From Arhodomonas sp051195215 (GTDB lineage: Bacteria > Pseudomonadota > Gammaproteobacteria > Nitrococcales > Nitrococcaceae), in contig NZ_JBNAZM010000019.1 of the NCBI RefSeq assembly GCF_051195215.1, positions 1-64,000 of the forward strand: DNA of 64,000 nt. Direction: 5' to 3'. Each line of letters opens with the position of its first letter. Within the stretch, counting starts at the first letter, position 1. The notes beneath the pieces were generated by a model, which was not told where the DNA came from, ran no database searches, and worked only from the letters and a program-made list of their open reading frames with translations. Below are positions 19,601 to 26,500 of this stretch, piece by piece. The position numbers were made by a program, and so were the translations under genes.

Positions 19601-22225
19601 CTCCCGTTGCCAGGGATACGTGGGGAGCTCCAGGCATGTCCCGGTGGGGTAGAGACCCGACCAGTCGACGCCTCGTCCGCGGGCGTACAGCGTGGCCAGC
19701 GAGCCCAGCATGATTTGGCGTTCGTCCTCCTGACGCCGGAGCGTGGGCAGCACATCCCCGATCTTGCCGCGCTCCGCCAGGCACTCACGCATGTTGCCGG
19801 CAAGGACGGGATGCGGGCTGACCTCCACGAAAACCTCGTGGCCGTCCGTGATCAGCGTGTCCATGGCATCCGCGAACAGGACCGGCTGCCGGACGTTACG
19901 CCACCAGTAATCAGCGTCCAGGCGTTGCGTATCCGCCCGCGTGCCCATATTCCCCGAGACAAACGGAATCGCCGCCGGGGCCGCCGGACGCAGTTCGCCC
20001 AGAGCGTCCAGCAGTTCCTCCCGGATTGCCTCCATTTGCGGCCCGTGGTAAGGCACCTCTACCGGCAGGAGGCGGCAGAACCGTTCCCGGGCTTCCAGTG
20101 AGCGGGCGATCCGTGCGAGCGCGTCGGCCTCCCCGGACAAGGTGATCGCGGAGGGGCTGTTCACCGCGGCAAGGGAGACACGACCGTCGTATTCCGCGGT
20201 GATGCTTGCCGCTTCCTCCGCCGAAATGCCGGCGGCCAGCATCGTCCCGGTTCCGGTGGCGCGGTCCAGCAAGCGTCCCCGATGATAGGCGCCGTAGAGC
20301 GCATCGGGCAGGTTCAGCGCACCGGCCACGTGCGCGGCCGCCATCTCGCCGGCGCTGTGTCCCACGATCGCGTCCGGGATAACGCCCCAGCGGCGCCACA
20401 CCGCCGCCAGCGCAATCTGGACGGCACAATTAACGACCTGGACGACCACCGTTTCGCCGAGGCGCGAGTGCGCTTCACTGGCCGTAAGCTCGTCGATGAC
20501 CGACCAGCCTGCAAGCGGTTGCAGAATGCGGTCGCATTCCTCGAGAACTTCTCGGAAGGTCGGCTCCGCCCGCAGCAGCTGCCGCCCCATGCCCAACCAC
20601 TGCGCCCCCATGCCGGAGAAGACGAATGCGAGCCTGGAAGCCTCGCTGCGCGCGGCGCGCCCGGTGACAACGGCCGCGTGCTCCTCGTTCCCAAGGAAGG
20701 TCTCGAGGTGTTCGGTGAGCTCCGTCTGCGAGCCGGCGACGATGGCCAGGCGGCGCTGATGGTGGCTTCGTCGCACGGCGGCGGTATAGCACAGGTCGTG
20801 CAGTTGCGGTGATGGATCCGCGCGCAGGCGCTCCAGGTGGCGCTCCGCGGTTTGCTGCAGTCCTCCGGGGGCATCGGCGGACAGCGTAAACACGTGCATG
20901 GACGTATCCACGCACGGACGTGGCTGCGTTTCCGCGCGCGGTGGCTCCTCAAGCACCAGGTGCGCGTTGGCACCCCCGAATCCGAAGGAGTTCACGCCGG
21001 CCCTGGCGGGGCCGGATGTCTCCGGCCATGGTTCGAGCCGGGTGGGAACCCGCAGCTGGAGTGCCTCGAAGTCAATGGCGGGATTCGGCTCCGAGAAATG
21101 CAGGTTAAGCGGAATCATCCGGTGCTTGAGTGCGAGCGTCGCCTTGATCAGGCCGGCAACCCCTGCTGCCAGCTCCAGGTGACCGACATTCGTCTTCACC
21201 GAGCCGATGAGGCAGTTGTCGTCGGCGGGGCGGTCTGTGGACATGACTTTGCCGATGGCGGTCGCCTCCACCGGGTCGCCGGCAGCCGTGCCGGTGCCGT
21301 GGGCTTCCACGTACTGGATGCTGGACGCGGCAACTCCGGCATCGGCCAGTGCCTGCCACAGCATCTGTTCCTGCCCGGCCACGCTGGGCAGACTCAGGCC
21401 CGCCGTGCGCCCGTCCTGATTGATGGCGCTGCCGCGGATAACGGCCTGGATCGGATCGCCGTCGGCGAGCGCGTCGGTGAGGGGCTTGAGCACCACGGCG
21501 CCAACGCCCTCGCTGCGGACATAGCCGTTGGCCCCGGCGTCGAACGCGCGGCACTGGCCGTCGGGTGAGAGCATTTCAGCCTTGCAGAAACCGATGGTTA
21601 CATCCGGTGACAGCAGTACGTTCACACCCCCGGCGATGGCCAGATCGCACTCGCCCGCCGCCAGGCTCCGGCAGGCCAGATGGACCGCGGTCAGCGAGGA
21701 GGAACAGGCGGTATCGACGGTGAAGCTGGGTCCATGCAGGTCCAGCAGGTAGGAGAGGCGATTCGCGATGATGCAGCCGGAGCTGCCGGCGTTGACGTGG
21801 GCGTCGATCTGTCGCCGGTTGAAGGGCAGGAGCTGGATGTCCGCATAGTCGTGACCCGAAACGCCGACGAAAACGCCCGTGTTCGAGCCGGCGAGCGCAT
21901 GCGGCGGCTGTCCACCGTGTTCAAGCGCCTCCCAGGCAACCTCCAGCAGGAGCCGTTGTTGCGGGTCCATGCGGCGGGCTTCCCGCGGGGCGATCCCGAA
22001 GAAGCCCGCGTCGAACTCATCGATACCCGCCAGATAGCCTCCCCGGCGCGTGTAGATCTTGCCGGGGGCCGCGGGATCGGGATCATACAGCGCATCCAGG
22101 TCGAAGCGGTCACGGGGCATCTCGCCAATGGCATCCACCCCGTCGCACAACAACGTCCAGAATGCGTTCGGAGAGTCGGCGCCGCCCGGAAAGCGGCAGC
22201 CGATCCCGACGATTGCGACGTCCAT
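10652..22225 (-). CDS. Single-protein hybrid PKS-NRPS with thioesterase
   Basis: This 3857-aa megasynthase builds a polyketide acyl chain, condenses it with one amino acid and releases it. Domains in order, with residues: KS (1-425, Cys174 in DTACSSS); AT (about 530-850, Ser624 in GHSAGE); DH (about 900-1180, His926, later HPALLDAAFQ); C-methyltransferase (about 1260-1620, LEIGAGTG near 1406); ER (about 1830-2140, HSAAGAVG near 1965); KR (about 2160-2400, LLTGGLGGFG); ACP (Ser2477); C (about 2555-2980, HHIACDA at 2675-2681, Gly replaced by Ala); A (about 3005-3500, YTSGSTGEPKG); PCP (Ser3542); TE (about 3600-3857, GWSMGG with Ser3669). All catalytic residues appear intact. My reading of the A-domain code is D-P-W-Q-F-G-L-I-D-K, closest to glutamine codes (tentative). 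The start is fixed by a strong GGAGGT site (22231-22236) 5 nt upstream. Single-module KS-AT-...-C-A-PCP-TE proteins of the HSAF/ikarugamycin type act iteratively; the cMT and ER are extra here. TE could catalyse hydrolysis, cyclisation or tetramate formation. Confidence 0.93.
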   Translation of the reverse strand: MDVAIVGIGCRFPGGADSPNAFWTLLCDGVDAIGEMPRDRFDLDALYDPDPAAPGKIYTRRGGYLAGIDEFDAGFFGIAPREARRMDPQQRLLLEVAWEALEHGGQPPHALAGSNTGVFVGVSGHDYADIQLLPFNRRQIDAHVNAGSSGCIIANRLSYLLDLHGPSFTVDTACSSSLTAVHLACRSLAAGECDLAIAGGVNVLLSPDVTIGFCKAEMLSPDGQCRAFDAGANGYVRSEGVGAVVLKPLTDALADGDPIQAVIRGSAINQDGRTAGLSLPSVAGQEQMLWQALADAGVAASSIQYVEAHGTGTAAGDPVEATAIGKVMSTDRPADDNCLIGSVKTNVGHLELAAGVAGLIKATLALKHRMIPLNLHFSEPNPAIDFEALQLRVPTRLEPWPETSGPARAGVNSFGFGGANAHLVLEEPPRAETQPRPCVDTSMHVFTLSADAPGGLQQTAERHLERLRADPSPQLHDLCYTAAVRRSHHQRRLAIVAGSQTELTEHLETFLGNEEHAAVVTGRAARSEASRLAFVFSGMGAQWLGMGRQLLRAEPTFREVLEECDRILQPLAGWSVIDELTASEAHSRLGETVVVQVVNCAVQIALAAVWRRWGVIPDAIVGHSAGEMAAAHVAGALNLPDALYGAYHRGRLLDRATGTGTMLAAGISAEEAASITAEYDGRVSLAAVNSPSAITLSGEADALARIARSLEARERFCRLLPVEVPYHGPQMEAIREELLDALGELRPAAPAAIPFVSGNMGTRADTQRLDADYWWRNVRQPVLFADAMDTLITDGHEVFVEVSPHPVLAGNMRECLAERGKIGDVLPTLRRQEDERQIMLGSLATLYARGRGVDWSGLYPTGTCLELPTYPWQRERYWFDAADGATDARTPGVDTGHALLGRRLPCPQPVWEADLEDPRIDYLDTHVVEDSAVFPGAAYVEMALAAGRELWGEKPVQLEQVTFNKLLFLNRPRDLRFQLLYHPSDFAVEMHSAPAGEHLSWTLNAAAKLRLNEAPEAYGHIDLAGARERCTTSVSSDDQYHSLEQRGFRYGAPFRGLHEIWSGEAEAVARVRFPAGVELPVDGYRVHPALLDAAFQLFGLPWCKSSMDAQADRPLFPVSIDRIVYRQEVGRQFWAHMVLRHGDETQLEGDIRLVDDDGAVAIACEGLRIRILDEARPPEPREIDEWLYELRWEEEPLPVPAVAGERPPPDLPGAADIFATLQRQRVGPEAASGAQDYYDTVEPALARIATGFALAALEELGWNARRDRAASAETVAETLGIVPGYQRLLAQLLRMLEPGAEASPGDGAGVPRGHPELHGQLDTLVADFPAYAAKAELVRQTGAHLADILRGDLDAREILLTDESLQLLTQLYHASPLGHAYHELVADAVAAAVDNRPASAPPLRVLEIGAGTGAATATVLPRLPAGTEYVFTDISPHFLTRAQERFAEHAGIRYAVLDIETDPAAQGFERHSFDLIIAANVLHTTATLRTTLDHVQDLLAPGGLLTLLELTRPAGWFNLVFGLLDGWWRFADADLRSRQPLLQAVGWQALLEQQGFEEVTPLFQGERDGGELNTVLLAQAPTAAQAGSVTAEDAGRHWLIFADSAGIATTLAAALQARGDACTLACRGEAYRRRGDGVFELPPNDASGASLRLLADLDGAGNPLHGVIHLWSLDAPAGDEPDTAALMASQALGCDSVLGLMQALQQGAERVPQIWLVTSGSQPVAGHDAAPNMAQATLWGLGRVLMNEHAEVPCRLLDLSPTPGRDEIDALVQELCGDGTDEELALRGRQRLVRRLHRVVLDSSRVREETDRLSPDEAVFHLDIGTPGALESLGLQAAPPAEPGPGELSIRVMASGLSFRDVLHALGMLPAAVFARESGASCLGSECAGIVVACGEGVEEFRAGDEVMALASGTHGSRVIARADLAIRKPSSLSFEEGAGVLNAFVTADYALNHLARITAGERVLVHSAAGAVGLAAIAYCRRAGAEVYATAGTPEKRAYLQSLGIEHVMDSRSLAFADEILSRTDGEGVDVVLNSLAGEALVKGIDILRPYGRFIELGKRDIYENARLGLLPFQRNLSFHAVDLVQLALDRPELARSLLADVLRDVTEGGLPLVPHTAFDLAEAEQAFRHMAQAKQIGKVVLTAREPSYPVRTHREVPACRADATYLLTGGLGGFGLAVAQWLVEQGAQNLVLTSRSGTPKDDGAALAALRDSGARVITMQADVTREEDVARVLEYIRRELPPLKGIFHTAMVLDDDVLTRLDEKRFHDVLAPKVAGAWNLHRLTRRERLDYFVLFSSMASVIGHPLQANYAAANAFLDSLAAHRQALDLPALTIGWGALADVGYVARHPETAQYLDRGGFTAFSPPQALDTLAELLRHDLTHVVAARMDWSQWAALNPLAAASRRFEHFVGATRQDADATQDVTESPLTLVRGAAADERREVLERYVQHKVAKVIGTTPEKVDLEREFAQLGFDSLMAVELATAFKVDLAVSIPVVKILKGTSGVELAATLLDELELDATSPAATLGEPAREPAADDDTRHPLSFEQRRFWFLHRVDPDNPAYNLPAAARLSGPLDVTALESSINEVLQRHEVLRATFQDVDGEPVQVFAPTAAWASETVDLTGLAESDREAELSRRTTEAIQRPFDLSRGPLMRACIYRLAREEHALLLVVHHIACDAVVMNMLLREIAVLYGTLSQGQPASLPPPPASYLDYIQHQRARLEDVMEPQLKYWKRQLAGAPAAVRLPGTPAAPSAPGARGAHKRFELSAELTAALQTLSNREGATLFMTLLAAFQTLLHRYSGDEDICVGTAVSTRDLPGTEDVAGCFINTLVLRSDLSGEPTFRQLLQRVRHTTLEGLAHQDAPFDRVVDALQPERGPGRTPLFEAMLVLHNTQVPELGMGGPDVQSMAVESGTAVSDLVLLADVGERLGGTLEYNAERFDAATIERFLAHFRTLLEGIVADAERRLSALPMLSDAERREVLVEWNDTAADFGAPACLHQLVERQAEQTPHAVAVVQEGASLTYQALDQRANQLAHRLQAMGVEPDAVVAVSMQRSPESVVAVLGVLKAGGAYLPLDPDHPPERRRTMLKDAQATVLLTQPDLLGGLPEDPPRVLALDPECRELATESTDKPADRARVGNLAYVIYTSGSTGEPKGVMIPHQAICNQLHWRQRAFPLNTTDRVLQRTPVGFDPAVWELFGPLAAGAGVVMPPPGTESDSACLVRLIQEQQVTVLQGVPSLLDTLLEQPGIDGCNSLRYVFTGGEPLSPGLRDRFFACLSAQLHHLYGPSEATIDAAHWACRPTDEQAVVPIGRPIANTRIYLLDRYRQPVPVGAAGELHIGGAGLARGYLNRPQATAAQFIADPFADTPGERLYRTGDLGRWLPDGSIEFLGRVDEQLKIRGFRVEPGEVEAVLAAHQAVRDAAVVPRENRRGELELAAFVVAGENIAESDLQRHAAQRLPDYMVPSTIQVLDTLPRTNNDKLDRAALAQQARTVSGRTGTTTPPRDPVELQLRHIWEAFFPGQSIGVTDDFFQLGGHSLLAMRLVARIHSVFDRELPVSSLIQGRTIEQQACLLREQPETGSPMLAVQPHGAKPPLFCVHPVGGTAFCYMELAAALGNDRPFYALEAAGLWQPEPHTRIEDMAQAYVRELQRVQPTGPYVLGGWSMGGVIAFEMARQLEAQGQSVARLLLIDAPSPAPETDAAQVEQSAALAAFMRELGLSPHEVTVSSRDFWHLSAEQQLACVLEHARKAGLVPPDLAMPGLHQQLRVFTANLRAMHDYVPAPYAGHLTLIEAETPLASPITAGPGWDEFARGGVTCHTVPGDHYTMLREPHVAMLARQLTDCLDEDVPVAS

Positions 22226-22296
22226 CCCCCACCTCCAAGACGGCTAGCCCGGAAATCTCACCGAAACCCGGCCCGCCTGGCGGCGATCGCCGTTAG

Positions 22297-22836
22297 CTAC
22301 GAATCGCCGACTCGGCACTTGTACTGGAGGTCGTACGTCAGAATGTTGCCGTTCTGATTGACGGTTCCCTGCCCGGTCACGGGCAAGGTGTTGGCGCCCT
22401 CATCGAGACGCCGGTCGATGACCCGGAAGGAGGCCTCGGTGACCGGGCTCGTCCCGGCCTGTCCCCTGCCCGAAAGCCCCAGGGTAACGGTGTCCACCTG
22501 GCCTTCCTCGGAACAGCCCTCCACTGTACCGGTGAAGATCAGGACACCGTCGAACGTCACTCGGCCGGTTTGTTGGTTGACGACACCGGAGACGTGTTGA
22601 ATGAAGCTTCCGTCGAGGGGCCCGCTGGTGATCACGCCGTGCAGGGTCCGGGTCTGGATGGAGTTGACACCCGCCTGTCGCTCGGACGTGACCTCGACGC
22701 CGGTGAACATTCCGTCGCCGCTTCCTGTCAGCGGTGGGCCGGACGCCGTGGCTGACGCGGTTAACAGAAGCAGACTCGCGCTCGCAGCGAGCGCGACCCA
22801 TGCAGATGCAAACGAAATCGGCTTGTTGATCGCCAT
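22297..22836 (-). CDS. Small exported protein of unknown function
   Basis: I chose the ATG at 22836 (179 aa) because a GGAG lies 10 nt upstream and a clean Sec signal peptide follows directly: MAINK, then a hydrophobic stretch SAWVALAASASLLLLTASA, with likely cleavage near ATASG. An ATG 15 codons further upstream would bury the signal peptide. The mature part is Gly/Thr/Val-rich with alternating polar and hydrophobic residues, suggesting a beta-barrel or lipocalin-like sheet fold, and contains two Cys (in EGCSEE and YKCRVG) that could form a disulfide. I do not recognise the family. It ends 71 nt before the PKS-NRPS start and may be cotranscribed with it. Function could be product binding or export, or unrelated. 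Confidence 0.6.
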   Translation of the reverse strand: MAINKPISFASAWVALAASASLLLLTASATASGPPLTGSGDGMFTGVEVTSERQAGVNSIQTRTLHGVITSGPLDGSFIQHVSGVVNQQTGRVTFDGVLIFTGTVEGCSEEGQVDTVTLGLSGRGQAGTSPVTEASFRVIDRRLDEGANTLPVTGQGTVNQNGNILTYDLQYKCRVGDS

Positions 22837-23534
22837 GAGATCACCGCTCCATCTCCCCGTGTGTATGGTCGCGAGACTCAATCCCCGTTTTCAGACCAAT
22901 TAGCACAGAACGGGAGCATATCCAGACGCCGATTCGGTTGCCCGCCCAACGGGCCATCGTGTGGCCGGCACGGGTGAACGCCGAAATCGTGACCGGCTGG
23001 CGGCTTGCGATAGGAACCACGTGACGAACACAGGAACGGAACGCGACTGCTCTGCCACGCAGGTGACCACATCGTAGCCTAAGCGGGTCAACTTCAAGTG
23101 AGCGCACGGTGCCGGCGGGGCGCTTGAAACCGATCCGGAGCGACAGCCCGGACCGGCAGCCGGAGGGTCACTCAATGTTCATCTCGCGACCTTGACATGC
23201 CGGAGTGAGAAGCTACGATTCTCAGGAACTGTGTCTGGCGACGTATCGAAGACCAGCTCTCGAATAGGGGATTCGAGCAGGACGAAACAAGAAGAAGCTT
23301 AGTTCTTCGACAGGGATATCAGGGGACAGGGTCGCAACTCCAGGAAAACGATAAGAATAATCAGTCAGCCGCACCCGCGCCGGCGAATTCGTCTGTCTTC
23401 GGATTGACTCCCTTCTCTGTGGCGTCCCGCGAAAGCGTCTTTTGCCTTCGTGGTTTGACTCGCGTTGACCGCGCACACCGTGCGGTGCGCCGTCATCGGA
23501 GCGAACCGACAAGGACTTGTTGGGGGGGTGTGGA
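22837..23534. other. Divergent intergenic region between the two biosynthetic operons
   Basis: About 700 nt separate the exported-protein gene (minus) from the first plus-strand megasynthase. The only element I can support is a plus-strand promoter at 23192-23219. The promoter of the minus operon should lie in 22850-23100, but I found no clear -35/-10 pair. The leader contains a small hairpin-forming repeat GAAGAA(6 nt)TTCTTC at 23291-23308. GC content is lower than in the flanking genes. The open frames here have no recognisable protein features and codon use unlike the neighbours, so I regard the segment as non-coding. Confidence 0.6.
23192..23219 (+). promoter_or_regulatory. Candidate sigma70 promoter of the trans-AT PKS/NRPS operon
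   Basis: TTGACA (23192-23197, perfect -35) is followed after 16 nt by TACGAT (23214-23219, 4 of 6 with TATAAT). Transcription would begin near 23226, leaving a leader of about 310 nt before the first start codon at 23535. It is the best match in the divergent region and points toward the plus-strand operon. Confidence 0.55.
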
Positions 23535-26500
23535 ATGGCGGATGGAACGTTCGAACTGAAGTTCAAATTGGTGCCCGAGAATCCTCTGCTGAGTGGCCAC
23601 GTTGTCTACGGACGACGGCTCATGCCGGGGGTTGGTTACGTGGACTTGGTGCTCCAGGCGCTGCGCCGCCAGCAAGTCCCGCTGCCGCAGGTGGAGCTGC
23701 GCAACCTTTCCGTTCTGGCACCGCTGGTCGTCGCCGAGGGCGAGCGGGCGCAGATGACCGTTGCGGGCCGGCCCGTGCCTGCCGGTGGGCTTCGCATCGA
23801 GGTTCGCAGCCGGCGGGAACATGACAGCACCGAGGTGCTGCACGCCGTGGCGAACGCCAGCCCGACCGAGCCCGCGATCTTCCACCAGACGCTCTCCCTC
23901 CCGATCCCGGGTGCTGAAAGCCAGACGCATTTCGACGAGATCTACGACTGGTGCCGGGAGCACGAGCTCGTTCACTCGGGCTTCATGAAGATCGACGGCG
24001 TCGTCCATCACCGTCCGGACGACTGGGTCGCCGAGCTGCAGCTCGCGCCAGAGCACCGGGCAACCGCCGACGCCTTCGCCTTCCATCCGGCGCTTTTCGA
24101 GGGCGGCCTGCTCGGCGGTGGCATCGCGCTCAGCATGCTGCACGCGGATTCCGATGGGCCGGGACTCTACCTCCCGTTGACGTTCGAGTCCTTCCAGGCG
24201 TCGGGCTCGCTGGGCAGCCGCTGCTTCGTGCGGGTTCCGGCACGCTCGATAAGCCGTGACGACGAGCTGATACGGCTCGCGGTGGAGTTTTACGACGAGC
24301 AGGGCCGCCAGGTCGCCGAGATCGGGCAATTCGTGGCGAAGCGCGTGCCCGAGGCCGGCGCGCTGGACGTGCGTGAGGACGGGCCCGGGACGAAGCCGGC
24401 GCGCCAGGCGAGGCCCGCCGGTACCCAGGCAGCCGCTGCACCCACCGGACACAGTGAGGCGATGACGTCACTGCTGCGCAGACTCGTCGCGGAGCGATTG
24501 GACTGTTCCGCCGACCAGGTCGGCATCCACGCGGGATACTACGACCTGGGCCTCGCCTCCGCCGATCTCCTCTCCCTGGTCTCCGATCTGGAGAACGCGC
24601 TCTCGCTGTCGCTGTCGCCCACGCTCCTGTTCGAACACAAGACGATCTCGGCGCTCGCCGCCTGGCTGGAGACGCAGACGGATGCCCCGACGTCCGGGGC
24701 ATCCCGCGACGGGACGGATCCGGCGCGGAGCCCGGTGGAGCGTTCGCAGGTGTCGGAGGCGGCGCACAGCGGGCTCCGGGAAGCGCTGATCGACGAGATC
24801 GCGGCGCTGCTGAGCATCCCGGCCGAGGCAGTCGAACCGACGAGCGATTTCGCGGAGTTCGGGCTTGACTGGACGGCCTGCGCGCAGCTTACCAGCCGGC
24901 TGAACGAGCGCTACGAGCTGTCGCTGGACTCCACCGTCTTCTCGCAGTGCCGCTGCGTCGACGCCCTCGCGGCATTCCTGGCGGATCCGAAACCGGCCGC
25001 CGGCGGTCCGGCCGACGCCTACGCACGCTCCCTCGGCGCCGCGCCGCCTGGCGTTGCCGCGCCAGAGGACACGGGAAGCCGCCCGCTGCTTCAGAGCCTG
25101 TCCGAAACGGGCGACGAAGCCGTCTTTGAAGCGGCGCTGGACGGCCGCGAGCCGTTCCTCAGGGATCACCGCGTGCGTGGCGACCTGGTTCTGCCCGGCG
25201 TGGTGCACCTGGAGCTGGCGCACCAGGCCGTCCGTCACGCCCTCGGCGATCCCGAACCGAATCGCGTACACCTGGACGATATCGTGTGGTTGCGCCCGGC
25301 GGTCTGTGGCACGGACGGCCTGAAACTGCGCATCACGGTTCGGCATCAGGCGGGCGGCGCGGCCGGGTTCAACATCGAGCATGTCCACGATGACGGCGCC
25401 CTCACCCTGTGCAGCCGCGGGCGTGCGCGCCTGGGCGATGCCGACGAGCGCCACGTCGACCTGGATGCGCTGCGCGCGGCGACTGGCGCCGCCGCCCACG
25501 ACCACGCCTGGTTCTACGACTTCTACACCCGCGCGGGGCTGGACTACGGCCCGGCGCAACGCTCGGTACGGGAGATCCGCACCGGGCAGGACGCGCAGAA
25601 TCGCTCCCAGGTGCTCGCTGAGCTGCACACCCCGGGGGAAGCCGGATTCGCCGGCCGTCTGCGCCTGCACCCGAGTATCGCGGACGGCGCCCTGCAGGCG
25701 ACCCTCGGGCTGTGGCTAAGCGGCGAAGGCACCAGCGGCGACTCCATGCGCGTGGCGCTGCCCTTCAGCCTGCAACGTCTGCACACGCTACGGCCGACGC
25801 CCGAACGGGCCTACGCCTGGGTTCGCCACCAGGCGAACAGTGACGCGAAAGCCGGCTCCGCACGGCTGGACGTCACCATCGTGGACGAGCATGGCAATGT
25901 GTGTGCCGAGCTCGACGGCCTCGGCACCCGCGTACTTGCCAGCGACGGCGAATCGGAGGGGAAAGCCCCCTCGCCCAGGCGTCCGGCTTCCAGCCACGCG
26001 TCCGCGCCCGGCGACAGTCCGCAATCGAACAGTAGTCCCGGCGTCCGAGCGGTGGCGTCGAACGCGGACACGGACATCGCCATCGTCGGTGTGAACGGGC
26101 GGTACCCGGAAGCCGCAGACCTCGACGCCTTCTGGGAGAACCTGCGCAGCGGGCGCGACTGCATTCGGGAGATCCCCAGGGAGCGCTGGGATCGCCGGCG
26201 CCTCTTGGAGGGCAACGATCAGCCGGCCACCCGGTGGGGCGGCTTCCTTGACGGCATCGACCGCTTCGACCCGCTGTTCTTCCAGATCTCGATGCTGGAA
26301 GCGGACTATCTCGACCCCCAGGAACGGCTCTTCCTCGAATGCGCCCACCACGCCCTGGAGGACGCCGGCTACACCGGCCAATCCCTCGCTCGTGCCCTGG
26401 AGGGACGGACCGGCGGCGCCAGGGGGCGGGACGTCGGCGTGTTCGTCGGCGTGATGTATCAGGAATACCAGCTGTACGGGGCACAGGCACAGGCCCTCGG

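Noticed and set aside
22281..22292. 12-bp palindrome CGGCGATCGCCG between the exported-protein gene and the PKS-NRPS
   Set aside because: It is GC-rich with no following T-run and no second copy nearby, so I cannot support it as a terminator or operator.
22837..22881. Upstream in-frame ATG for the exported protein
   Set aside because: It would place 15 polar residues before the signal peptide; the internal ATG at 22836 has a ribosome-binding site and a clean signal sequence.
23517..23534. TTG start six codons upstream of the first plus-strand PKS
   Set aside because: The ATG at 23535 follows a G-rich ribosome-binding site and leads straight into the DH domain; the extra six residues would be encoded by the G run.
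23222..23566. A 114-codon minus-strand frame in the divergent region
   Set aside because: No family resemblance, composition unlike the neighbouring genes, and it overlaps the supported start of the plus-strand PKS.
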